Positions 8,391-16,608 of a stretch of DNA of 64,000 bases are shown here, piece after piece. A program made the translations under genes and the position numbers. The notes beneath the pieces are model-generated. The model did not search any database and was not told the origin of the DNA. It saw nothing but the letters and a program-made list of their open reading frames with translations. Source of the stretch: Prorocentrum cordatum (taxonomy: Eukaryota > Sar > Dinophyceae > Prorocentrales > Prorocentraceae); assembly GCA_963575745.1 (NCBI GenBank), contig CAUYUJ010015726.1, positions 591,542 to 655,541 of the forward strand, in the 5' to 3' direction. Position 1 is the stretch's first letter. Every line of letters begins with the position of its first letter.

Positions 8391-11300
8391 CAGTATGGTA
8401 CGTAATCTGTGAACCGAGCGTGCCTTTCAGTAGGCGTTGTTCCAGCACCCACTGGCTCATTGTTAGCTCGGTGCACCATATTTGCTCATATTGGCGGCGC
8501 TCCTCCACGGCAATTGGTTCCTGTTCAAGAACCCAATAATTCGCAGAGAGTGTGGAGGTCCACTCACCTCCTGGCGGAAGCGTATCCGTGACGTCACGTG
8601 TGTAGGTCAGCCCTTCCGTGTTGATCATGAAGGTATTGTGGAATTGGGCTGCCTCCGCGCTTTCAGCACTGGCCCGGATTCTAGCGCTTACCGGGCTCTC
8701 TACACGTGAGGTTCTGGATCCGCCTCCGCTCCTGCCACTCCGCCTAATATTGGCCTCCATTGCCCTCAGAAATCCCGGATTCGGAGGTCCATTTGCGGGT
8801 GACCCCGCTTTGGCGGCAGGAGTCGCTTCGGCGGGTGGCCCCGCTGCTGGGGGCCCCTGTGCTCGAAGCGTAGACAGGATCGGCATCTGGATGCCTTGCT
8901 CTGGCGCTGCGGCTCGAGCCTCTAGCGCCTCCACTGCTTCCCGCAGCCGACGCAGTTCCCGAGCATCCACCACGTATCTTTCCTGCTGGCGCGCCTGTTC
9001 CGACTCAGCGTCGCGCTGTCCAGCATGCGGAAAATGCGCTGTGATTATGCCCGGCCCACGACATACAGCGCAGGGTGCCTCGTTTGGCGCACCTGGCCGC
9101 TGATTGCTGACGTGCTGCTGTGCAACACGATCCCAGCATATATCGTGGAAGAAGTGCCCGCACGCCAGTCTCCACACCGTGGTGCCCATCTCGTAGGGGT
9201 CCATACAGATTGGGCACTGTGTGAAATTGTAGTCTGAAATGACTGGAGTAGGCACGTCGGGGCGAGTCCGAGCCTGACGCTCGAAGGTCGTTTCGCCCTC
9301 CCGATATGGCGTCGGTGGTGGCGGTCTATCTGTCTGTTCAGCGGGTGGCCCCGCGCCTGCGGGTGTCCCCGCTTGGTTGTCACGCTCGATCCTTCTCTGG
9401 ATCGCGCGCTGTTGGCGCAGCCTAGCGTTGTCCCGAGCCTGCTGCCTAGATGCCAGTATCGCTTGCTGCGTGTTGTGCACGTCGCGAATATAGTCTGGCA
9501 TACTGCCCAGAGCGGCTGGCACCGCGAGACCAGCTGGCTGAACTACGGTCTCGGGGTCCGTCGGCGTGGGCATATAGGCGTAGTGCGGCAAAGACTGCGC
9601 ATCGACTGCTCGTGTAAACTGCAAACGATACATCTCATTGGCCAGATTTCGAGTGTATTCGTTCGCAGGTGGCCCCGCAATCATAGGAGTGTTATTTACT
9701 TGCGCGTAGTACTCCGGGTACATCGGCGCATCCATGGCCGGTGCCTCTGCTGGTCCATGATTGTCCCATCCATATATTGGGTGTGATGCTATTCCTGGAA
9801 TAAACACCTGCCGATATGGATTCGTGGGATCAGCATTCGGAGCATCATCAGAAGTCCAGCTCCACAGAGGCCGAAAGTCGCCATGATTCGTAACATCTAT
9901 GTTGCGGTTCCGCAACAGGCTGGGCACTCTATCAGCTTGTTGATGTAAAAAGGTAGCTTGTGCCCTCAAAGTGGCCGCCCTCCGTTCATAGTCTGCGCCC
10001 TGCTGACTGTCAGCGGGTGGCCCCGCGTGTGCGGATGACTCCGCAGGCGTTCGCTCGGCGGGTGACCCCGCAGCCACTCCTCCTTCACTACCCCTCGGAG
10101 TGCCGAAGGGAGTGGTCGCCCGGAGTGCCGCTGCGAGCGTCGGATTCCCGCGAATCGCCTGGAGTCGTTGCCACAAACTGTTTTCGCTCGTTTCGGGCGG
10201 CGGAGTCCGATACGGCGAGCCACCATCTGATCCGCTCATGGGGACAAACCTCGCGCCTCCAGCTTGCTGCGGAGGGCGTTGTGGTTGTGTCCCTAGGATG
10301 CCGGGTGGCCCCGCAGGAGGGCGCAGGTTCCTCTGCTGTGCATCTTGGATACCTGCGTGAACCGCCCACGGGTCAGCTCTATATAGCTGATCAGTCAGCC
10401 CAGAGACGTCAGCTGATGTCAAATGGCTGTTGAGAGCGTGGACCCAAGACTGCTGGTCCTGCCGCCACGGGGATGCTACCGTCGCCACCGGTGTGACTAC
10501 TTGTTGCCACGACCCGTCCGAGGTGTCTACTGCGGGTGTCCCCGCACCTGCGGGTGGCCCCGCACCTGCGGGTGGCCCCGCTTCAGGCATGGCCTCGTCC
10601 TCCTGGGCATTCATCATGAGGACTGTCTGTGTCTCAAACGGTCGTGGAGCAATATCTTGCTCGGTCATGACCAAGTTGAATGGACGACCGTCCGTCTTAG
10701 TCCAGCCCTTGAGGTACATAGCATGATCTTCCATTACACCTACAGTTTTATCACACATTTTGAGTGGCAGGTAGTCATCAGTGCGAATCCTGTCCGCGGG
10801 TTGGCCCCGCTTCCGCGTCTTGTCATAGAACAGCGGATTGCTCCAGGCTTCGCCGACCCGATACTTCGCAATGCTCACGATCTGCATGATGTGATCGGGC
10901 GGTATACGTCCGTCGTGGCCCCTTGTCATGACTATGTCATTTGCTGATCTCCATAGAGAGAAGCCACTGGACAGCATCTTGTTGATGCTGCAGAATATGA
11001 GCACCTCCGAGTCAGGACGGATGCCCGATTGTATCCTCGGGTCGCCCGGGAGGTAGGGGCAGCCATGCACAAATTGGCGCCCCCCCTTCCTCTTCGGGTT
11101 GTCCTGTGCGAGGCATGACAGGCCATTAGCAAGAATGTCCTTGACATACTCCCACTGCATACCGTGGATGAAATATACTGGGTCGTCTGGTTCTTTCATC
11201 CATGTTGTGATCGGCTTGTACAGCGACTCGGGACAGTGGATGCCTGGACTGCTGTGGCCGTTCGTGGCTCTGATGAAGTACTGTGGCCTGCGTGCCGTTG

Positions 11301-14300
11301 GTCGAAACCTGGGAGACAGCAGCATACTGTCATCAACGCACTTCATCTGGAGCCTGCCCTTCTGCATGCCGTGATGGTCAACCATCTCACAGCAGTTTAG
11401 CAGCACCCAATACACGAATGACGTGTGTGGCCTGCCTTTGATCAGCACCTCGTGCATTTCACGATAGTGCTTATACTGATCATTTTCAGTCCAGTTTGTC
11501 AGCAGATCATCAACGACAACCCAGCCGTCGTTTGGATCAAAAGTGCTGACCTTTTCGAAGTATCGATTATGTTTGTCCTTGTAATATGGACTGTGGCGTA
11601 GAGCCGTTGAAAACCACATCGACACCTTGGTCATCTGCTCGTTACTCGGCAAGGTTGGATCCATGCCGTTCTGTGTCATGACCTTCAGGAGTGCTTCTTT
11701 ATGCTGCGCAGCGCGTAGTGGCGGCCTGTCTCGCAGCATGTTTCCCACTTTCTGCTGTTCGCGCTCCCAGTCGTTGTGGCACTTGAAATTACGACGAACC
11801 GGACAATTAATGACTTCATATCGGTCCGTGTCGTCTGGAGTGACTCGTGGGTTGATGGGCTGCCTCGGGCCTTTGTCTACAATGCCTTGCCAAAACAACT
11901 TGCATTCCAAAGGAATGACCCTCAGAACAGACATTATTGGCTGCCCGCTTGCGGGTGACCCCGCTAGTGCAGCCGGCGGCGCTTTGGCGGGTGACCCCGC
12001 TAATGCAGCTGGCGCCGCTTTAACGGGTGGCCCTGCAGAACCTGCGGCTGACGGGGCAGCTCCTGCAGATGACTCCGCGCCAGGGTTCTGGCGACCTTTG
12101 TCAGCAGCTGCATCATCAGTCAGTTTCTGTTGGTCGCCAAACTCTTTGAGGACTCTGAAGCGTTCTACTCTGGAGAGAGTGCCTTCTGCGGGTGTCCCCG
12201 CTGTTACGGCTGGCGCCGCTTTAGCGGGTGGCCCCGCAGAGCCCTTGTCCTCCTTAGCCTTGGCGGCTGCTTCTGCCCGCACCGACCTCATCCCAGCTTC
12301 GGGCTTCGGCTGTGCTGTCATTCGTGCCGAACCTGGTCGTGGTGCAAGGCGCGGCTGATGCAGAGTTGGAGTCCAGTCACCTCGGAAAGCTGCCTTAGGC
12401 TTGTCGCGAGCTTCGTCCTTGACATCGCCTTGGGTCGCCGGCGGCATCGGGGTCGATGGTCCAGCAAAAGCCTTCTTCCTCTCTGTCACGGACGGACCGG
12501 GAGGAGCTGCCGGCTTAGGATCGTCCGTCTTGGCAGTCCCTCTGGCCTTCGCCCGCTCACGGGTGCCTTCGGGGCTCTTGGACGGTTGCCTTTTCGCAGG
12601 AGTCGGTGAGGACGAGGAGTCGGCTTTAGGTCTCGGCGGTGGTCTGCTGCTCTTGCCTGGTCGTGGACCAGGAGGGTCTCTAGGAGGGCCTTCTGGCTGG
12701 CCATGATCATGGATGACCTGCCTCATCTGGTCGATGTCGGCAGTACCCTTTATGGCCAGCTTGTACTTGCCATTCTCGTGGCGGTAGAGTACCCTCGAGC
12801 AGAACCACTTCTGCGCCGAAGAACTGTAGTACCAGCAGGCGCTTCCGTCAGGGAATGGATTCTCTGAGCCGTCTTCCGCCGCCCACTCTTCATGTAGCTC
12901 GGTGCGGTCAGTGCCGGCGGCGGACCCGGCAGCAGAGACAACGTCTATCCACTCGTCCGCAGATCCAGCGGCTGGTGCTGCTTCTGCGGGTGACCCCGCT
13001 TCCTTGCTGGATTCTGCAGGTGACACCGCTTCCTTACTGGATTCTGCGGGTGACCCCGCTTCCTTATGGAATCGGCGGTTCCATTCCTTGAGGCGGTGGT
13101 CATTGGGAAGCTTTGCCCAATTTTCCTTGACGGTGTTGGCCACCTCTTCGGTCATAGGGACGCGATCGGCCTCTGTGATACGCTTTCCTCCTCCAGGAAC
13201 CTCTTTGTTCGGATCATGGACGTTGCCCGCGTCGTCTCCATGAGACCAATTCCACGGGGTCTCTCCATGGTGAGGGCTCCTGGAGGGGCGGTCCATCGGA
13301 CACCTGCGCATGTGGCCTTTAAAGGGATCACACTGACATACTTGCTTTCTGTACGTTTTGCGGTCAGTGATGATCTCCTGCTTCTTCGCCCTTTTGTCCC
13401 AGGCCTCTGGCGTCTTGGTCTTGCCGCCCTTGGTACGGATTATCGCGCCAGTCTCGTCCCTTTTGGTACAGTATTCCTTAGAATACCAGTGCCGAAGAGT
13501 ATCCATAGAGTAGCCGGGGTACCATCTGATGTACCAATCCGGCACCTGCTGAGCAGATACTCCTACGGAGTGCTCAGTGCTGTATGGATAGCCCGATTCA
13601 TCATGCGTAGGGCGTCTAGGAGCTGAGCGGCTCCTTCCGCGGGCTGGCCCCGCTGACGCACTACCACGTGTCACTGGCCTTTGATCGTCATGCTCTGAGT
13701 CTCGGGGAGGCGACGGTCGCCTGTCCCTCTTGGCGTACCGCATGTCCACCGAGTCCTCTGAGCTGTCCTGGACCATGAACACGTTTTGATACGGGCTTCT
13801 GAAGTATCCGATGTCATTTAACTGCTCCATCGAGAGGTCGTTAATGTTCATTTGATCGCAACCTTGCATGAATACATCCATATACCAAGCGGGTGGCCCC
13901 GCTGTTGTGTCTAGCATCTCTTCGGCGGGTGACCCCGCTAGAGCTTGGAGTGCTGTAAGCATCTGAGATGCTGACATGTTCGAATCCAAGTATGGACGTA
14001 GACGGGCAACTCCTGGGTGCGACAGCAGTTCGATCATCGTCATCTGCTGCTGTGCTGGCGCACTCAAGAGTCGGATTGCTTCTGAAACCTGCTCCTGGAG
14101 CATGTCGTTATAATCTTCTTCGGATTCTTCGGAGTCGGAATCCGCGGGATGGCCCCGCATTTCGTCATCGGCGTCTCCCATCTCCGAGCCAGCCCACGAC
14201 GGATTTGGCAGCAACGACATGCCAATCACTTGTGGGGCCAGCGCGGCGGTGAGTTCTTCCTCTGTTGCCGGGACAGTCTCGGCTTCGGAGACCTCGTCAC

Positions 14301-14610
14301 CGGCGGGTGGCCCCGCTGGAAGACCGAACCAAGCATTGTACGCAATCTCATCGACCTCGTCCCAGCCGTGGAACTCGTCGAAGAGGGTCACTGCGTAGTC
14401 TTCCAGGGCTACGGTCACTTCAGCGTAGCGGGCCATCACGTAGTACGTGGAGGAGCCCGCGGCGGGAGCCGCTTCTGGATTGACGTAAAACTCGTAGTCA
14501 ATGTAGTCTATGTCATCCATAAAGAATTTTGAGCCAAATGTACGGATCCCTTTCCTTTCCCTTTCGGGCATTGATCGCGCAAGTGCTCTGTGCTGCCGCA
14601 TGTATGACAC
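8266..14610 (-). CDS. Large accessory ORF with Tpt1/KptA and RING-H2 domains (2114 aa)
   Basis: This is a polyprotein segment between Gag and protease. Residues about 995-1250 match the Tpt1/KptA RNA 2'-phosphotransferase fold in order: ALRHSP, DGWVVVDDLL, IRATNGHS, IHGMQWEYVKDILANGL, QFVHG, SGIRPDSEVLIF, LWRSANDIVMT and GRIPPDHI. The four residues used by Tpt1 enzymes are present (R1005, H1006, R1114, R1221 by my count). Known Tpt1 removes an internal RNA 2'-phosphate with NAD+; some members ADP-ribosylate nucleic-acid ends. Residues 1799-1850 form a RING-H2 finger (CPIC, CGHFFHDIC, CAVC) typical of ubiquitin ligases. The rest is low complexity, rich in P, A, G, S and charged residues, with many A-G-x-P-A peptides encoded by hairpin repeats. 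The Met at 14610 lies in the zinc-knuckle region in another frame; the real join is probably near 14545. Confidence 0.85.
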   Translation of the reverse strand: MSYMRQHRALARSMPERERKGIRTFGSKFFMDDIDYIDYEFYVNPEAAPAAGSSTYYVMARYAEVTVALEDYAVTLFDEFHGWDEVDEIAYNAWFGLPAGPPAGDEVSEAETVPATEEELTAALAPQVIGMSLLPNPSWAGSEMGDADDEMRGHPADSDSEESEEDYNDMLQEQVSEAIRLLSAPAQQQMTMIELLSHPGVARLRPYLDSNMSASQMLTALQALAGSPAEEMLDTTAGPPAWYMDVFMQGCDQMNINDLSMEQLNDIGYFRSPYQNVFMVQDSSEDSVDMRYAKRDRRPSPPRDSEHDDQRPVTRGSASAGPARGRSRSAPRRPTHDESGYPYSTEHSVGVSAQQVPDWYIRWYPGYSMDTLRHWYSKEYCTKRDETGAIIRTKGGKTKTPEAWDKRAKKQEIITDRKTYRKQVCQCDPFKGHMRRCPMDRPSRSPHHGETPWNWSHGDDAGNVHDPNKEVPGGGKRITEADRVPMTEEVANTVKENWAKLPNDHRLKEWNRRFHKEAGSPAESSKEAVSPAESSKEAGSPAEAAPAAGSADEWIDVVSAAGSAAGTDRTELHEEWAAEDGSENPFPDGSACWYYSSSAQKWFCSRVLYRHENGKYKLAIKGTADIDQMRQVIHDHGQPEGPPRDPPGPRPGKSSRPPPRPKADSSSSPTPAKRQPSKSPEGTRERAKARGTAKTDDPKPAAPPGPSVTERKKAFAGPSTPMPPATQGDVKDEARDKPKAAFRGDWTPTLHQPRLAPRPGSARMTAQPKPEAGMRSVRAEAAAKAKEDKGSAGPPAKAAPAVTAGTPAEGTLSRVERFRVLKEFGDQQKLTDDAAADKGRQNPGAESSAGAAPSAAGSAGPPVKAAPAALAGSPAKAPPAALAGSPASGQPIMSVLRVIPLECKLFWQGIVDKGPRQPINPRVTPDDTDRYEVINCPVRRNFKCHNDWEREQQKVGNMLRDRPPLRAAQHKEALLKVMTQNGMDPTLPSNEQMTKVSMWFSTALRHSPYYKDKHNRYFEKVSTFDPNDGWVVVDDLLTNWTENDQYKHYREMHEVLIKGRPHTSFVYWVLLNCCEMVDHHGMQKGRLQMKCVDDSMLLSPRFRPTARRPQYFIRATNGHSSPGIHCPESLYKPITTWMKEPDDPVYFIHGMQWEYVKDILANGLSCLAQDNPKRKGGRQFVHGCPYLPGDPRIQSGIRPDSEVLIFCSINKMLSSGFSLWRSANDIVMTRGHDGRIPPDHIMQIVSIAKYRVGEAWSNPLFYDKTRKRGQPADRIRTDDYLPLKMCDKTVGVMEDHAMYLKGWTKTDGRPFNLVMTEQDIAPRPFETQTVLMMNAQEDEAMPEAGPPAGAGPPAGAGTPAVDTSDGSWQQVVTPVATVASPWRQDQQSWVHALNSHLTSADVSGLTDQLYRADPWAVHAGIQDAQQRNLRPPAGPPGILGTQPQRPPQQAGGARFVPMSGSDGGSPYRTPPPETSENSLWQRLQAIRGNPTLAAALRATTPFGTPRGSEGGVAAGSPAERTPAESSAHAGPPADSQQGADYERRAATLRAQATFLHQQADRVPSLLRNRNIDVTNHGDFRPLWSWTSDDAPNADPTNPYRQVFIPGIASHPIYGWDNHGPAEAPAMDAPMYPEYYAQVNNTPMIAGPPANEYTRNLANEMYRLQFTRAVDAQSLPHYAYMPTPTDPETVVQPAGLAVPAALGSMPDYIRDVHNTQQAILASRQQARDNARLRQQRAIQRRIERDNQAGTPAGAGPPAEQTDRPPPPTPYREGETTFERQARTRPDVPTPVISDYNFTQCPICMDPYEMGTTVWRLACGHFFHDICWDRVAQQHVSNQRPGAPNEAPCAVCRGPGIITAHFPHAGQRDAESEQARQQERYVVDARELRRLREAVEALEARAAAPEQGIQMPILSTLRAQGPPAAGPPAEATPAAKAGSPANGPPNPGFLRAMEANIRRSGRSGGGSRTSRVESPVSARIRASAESAEAAQFHNTFMINTEGLTYTRDVTDTLPPGGEWTSTLSANYWVLEQEPIAVEERRQYEQIWCTELTMSQWVLEQRLLKGTLGSQITYHTDDHGTMALAARTGTFILPRRRRNALHIVHARHWLQREHHRS

Positions 14611-15206
14611 TTCATAGTATTGCCAGAAGCGTCCCTAGGGTTGCCCCTCCGCCCTTTTCCCTTACCGGAGGTCCGCCTGTGACCCCGACCTTTGCCTCCG
14701 ATAAGAACTTCCTCAAAGACTATATCAGTTAAGGACGTGAGGAAAGCAGTAATACCCCTACCATGCATACGGCGTCTGCGACCCCCTTTACCACGACCCT
14801 TTCCAAATTGTTTGAAATGTCGGCGTACTGCACGTCTCACCTTTCTGACTGGTTTCTTCATAAAGCGCCTCCAACGGCGTTTTGATTTGCGATAAGCCAT
14901 AAAGGCGGCTTCCGCCCTTTGCTGTTCAGAAAGGTGAGTGTCATCCGCTGGATAGTCATTACCAGCAGAGACTATTCCATTGTGCTCATCGTCAGATGAA
15001 GTATCTGTGTCAGTGCCAGATTCAAACGGTGAGGGTGGCTGAGACCATTGAGCGGATGACTCCGCTTGGCCCCAGAGGGTTGTGCCCGAGGGCGGGCTTG
15101 CAGTGTAGGCGGCGCCTGGCGAGTAGTTCGACCAGGCGTTTGCCTCAGCTGCCTCTGCCGATACCTGGCCGGTCTGCCCTAGAAGGGCAGTGGCCTCGCT
15201 GGGCAT
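14508..15206 (-). CDS. gag: Gag C-terminal part with CCHC zinc knuckle (232 aa)
   Basis: This is the nucleocapsid-like end of Gag. It has a long basic run of K, R and G (about residues 110-190), then CHTCGSTEHLRDQC, a perfect C-x2-C-x4-H-x4-C nucleic-acid-binding knuckle. It lies in the -1 frame relative to the upstream Gag ORF. The open frame extends upstream of the Met at 15206 to about 15260, where it picks up the recurring A-G-S-P-A peptide, so the frame change probably falls near 15260-15280. The shared stretch with the upstream ORF suggests one interrupted gene, not two genes. Confidence 0.75.
   Translation of the reverse strand: MPSEATALLGQTGQVSAEAAEANAWSNYSPGAAYTASPPSGTTLWGQAESSAQWSQPPSPFESGTDTDTSSDDEHNGIVSAGNDYPADDTHLSEQQRAEAAFMAYRKSKRRWRRFMKKPVRKVRRAVRRHFKQFGKGRGKGGRRRRMHGRGITAFLTSLTDIVFEEVLIGGKGRGHRRTSGKGKGRRGNPRDASGNTMKCHTCGSTEHLRDQCPKGKGKGSVHLAQNSLWMT
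14527..14545 (-). other. Degenerate spliced leader before the large ORF
   Basis: The sense strand reads CCGTACATTTGGCTCAAAA. It matches the dinoflagellate spliced leader over 17 bases if two gaps are allowed (loss of GC after CCGTA and of one T); the final G of the leader is A here. It is followed by about 8 bases and then ATG GAT GAC, a Met codon in the large ORF. That spacing is what the 5' end of a trans-spliced mRNA would look like. Confidence 0.5.
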
Positions 15207-16492
15207 ATCGGCTGGGTCAGCCCAGGGATTTGGCTCGCCAGGACCAGCGGGTGACCCCGCAGTCGTGGCGTAACACCTGCATGTGAGTGGTGCCCTGTGA
15301 AGATACCCGCTATGTTGCCAGGAGAGCGCTCGGCAACATGTCCGTAGTTCCTCATCCTGGTCAGCAGCCTGTCATAGTCTGCTTGTGTTCGGGGCATCTG
15401 ATGATTGAAGGGCTCAAGCAGGTGTTGGGCTCGTGACGCGCCAACGCCTAACGCTCTGAAGAGAATCAGCGTTAGGATCTGAAAGTTGGGGATGACAAAG
15501 CCAACAGAGTTAGCCTCGTCACGGGCCATCTCGAATCGAGCTAATACTGAGTCGATTCGCTCGCCCCTTTCGACGCGGAAGTCGATAAGGGCCGTGCCAG
15601 AGTTGAGCTGGCGCTCATCTTCCAGATTTTCAAATTTGGTGCTCAGTAAGTACAGTATGTAGGTTACTGCATCCGTTGGCTGTCCATTGACAGTTGCACC
15701 ATAATTGATGATCTGGGAGGGGGCCTGCATGGCGATACGACGAGCTAGACCTTGAAGGCCTCGTTGTAGTGCTGCAGCTTGTTGTGGCGGTGTCATATTG
15801 CCGCTCGTTACGTTTAACCATGCATGTACTTCGCGAACGTATTCGCGGAAAGGCGTAGTACCGGCAGGGTCCCATGAAGGGCCAGTAGTACGCGTGTCGT
15901 CCATCCCCTGCCGCATGTATCCCACAGCACATCCCATTATCACCCATAGAATGCCGAAGATAGTTATCTTGATCCAATGCATATGCATTTCGGCTTCGGT
16001 GATTGGTTTAGGCTGTGGTTTGTCAGGCTCTGGCGTGGTAGCCGTGAGGCGCCTGACCGGCACGGGATGCAGGTGGCCCCGCTGCGGGTAGCCCCGCAGG
16101 GTGACCACGTTCTCGATCGAGTTGCCGATTGGCATCTGGTGGAAGTCGGGAGTGAAGTAGCGCAGTGAAGTAGGAGAAAGCGTCTCGAGTTCGCGGGTTG
16201 CCCCGCTAGCTCGATCGCGGACTGGCTCCGCTCCTCGCAGAGCCGGCGCAACATGGTATTCCACCGTGGTAGTAGTCCACCAAGTTGTGCCGTGGATTAC
16301 TGGAATCAGAGCGAGAGCCAGCCACACGAGCGTGTAGCCAGCTCCGCTACCAAGTCGAAAACAAGCTGGTAAGCTTAGGTATGTGTTACGCCTTAGGCGT
16401 TGCCATATCCCAGGCTTTGGCTCATATCGCATGAGCAAGAGAGCGAGACGAAGCATGGGATCTGGAGTATAGAGTAAGATGGGCATCGTCAA
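15179..16492 (-). CDS. gag: Gag N-terminal and capsid-like part (437 aa)
   Basis: This ORF would form the structural protein of the retrotransposon particle. It opens at an ATG inside the LTR (16492) and reads through the primer site. Residues about 53-70 (LVWLALALIPV) and about 175-193 (TIFGILWVIMGCAVGY) are strongly hydrophobic and could span a membrane, which is unusual for Copia Gag. From about residue 210 the sequence looks like a retrotransposon capsid: a helical region with YILYLLSTKFENL, then DFRVERGERIDSVLARFEMARDE, then a leucine-rich stretch and MPRTQADYDRLL. The frame ends about 27 codons past the point where the next frame takes over. Hairpin repeats at 16193, 16084, 16069 and 15247 lie in it. 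A start at a later Met is possible. Confidence 0.75.
   Translation of the reverse strand: MTMPILLYTPDPMLRLALLLMRYEPKPGIWQRLRRNTYLSLPACFRLGSGAGYTLVWLALALIPVIHGTTWWTTTTVEYHVAPALRGAEPVRDRASGATRELETLSPTSLRYFTPDFHQMPIGNSIENVVTLRGYPQRGHLHPVPVRRLTATTPEPDKPQPKPITEAEMHMHWIKITIFGILWVIMGCAVGYMRQGMDDTRTTGPSWDPAGTTPFREYVREVHAWLNVTSGNMTPPQQAAALQRGLQGLARRIAMQAPSQIINYGATVNGQPTDAVTYILYLLSTKFENLEDERQLNSGTALIDFRVERGERIDSVLARFEMARDEANSVGFVIPNFQILTLILFRALGVGASRAQHLLEPFNHQMPRTQADYDRLLTRMRNYGHVAERSPGNIAGIFTGHHSHAGVTPRLRGHPLVLASQIPGLTQPICPARPLPF
16341..16352 (-). other. Primer binding site, tRNA-iMet-like
   Basis: The sense strand reads TGGTAGCGGAGC immediately after the LTR end. It is complementary to a tRNA 3' end ...GCTCCGCTACCA and resembles the initiator-Met primer sites (TGGTATCAGAGC type) common in Copia elements. 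It also lies inside the open Gag frame, where it encodes L-G-S-G-A. The exact tRNA is inferred, not checked. Confidence 0.75.
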
Positions 16493-16569
16493 TGGAAAGG
16501 ATGTTTTCCGATCTCAAATGCAAGTAGTGCGCCTCGGTGAGGCACAGTCACATATCAGGCCGGGCCCGG

Positions 16570-16586
16570 CTTGAGCCAGGCACGGC
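16570..16586 (-). other. Spliced-leader-like segment in the 5' LTR
   Basis: The sense strand reads GCCGTGCCTGGCTCAAG. This equals the dinoflagellate spliced leader with one A and one ATTT removed. The same segment is at 569-585 in the other LTR. It lies 78 bases before the first Gag ATG. The exact 9-mer TGGCTCAAG alone is not significant in 64 kb; the case rests on the flanking CCGT and GCC. Confidence 0.4.
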
Positions 16587-16601
16587 AGCGGTACATGCTC
16601 G

Positions 16602-16608
16602 ATTTATA
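16602..16608 (-). promoter_or_regulatory. TATA-like box in the LTR
   Basis: The sense strand has GGTATAAATCG, and the equivalent site in the other LTR is 601-607. It lies about 20-30 bases upstream of the spliced-leader-like segment. Dinoflagellate promoters are usually described as TATA-poor, so the role is only inferred. Confidence 0.35.

Larger units (their letters stand above)
726..16206. repeat. Dispersed hairpin repeat family in the element (about 50 copies)
   Basis: The core is GCGGG-TGAC-CCCGC or the same stem with loops TGGC, TTTC, TTGC, TGTC, TAGC, TTGGC or ATGGC. Examples start at 778, 2747, 3403, 5959, 7470, 7713, 7737, 7761, 8795, 8831, 9341, 9359, 10013, 10058, 10532, 10550, 10568, 11951, 11988, 12188, 12224, 12986, 13046, 13889, 13925, 14303, 15247, 16084 and 16193. 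Variants keep pairing by matched changes: GCGGA/TCCGC (6199, 6214, 7356, 10031, 15052), GCGGC/GCCGC (4810, 4828, 4846, 4864, 14459) and GCGAG/CTCGC (726, 745). Most encode A-G-x-P-A; a few fall in other frames (R-G-H-P at 2747, S-G-A-T-R at 16193). They cluster in linkers, not in enzyme cores. Confidence 0.85.

Noticed and set aside
16405-16425. GCCATATCCCAGGCTTTGGC on the plus strand of the right LTR as a spliced leader
   Set aside because: The 8-base insert and the change in the other LTR (TTAGGC) make it weaker than the minus-strand matches.
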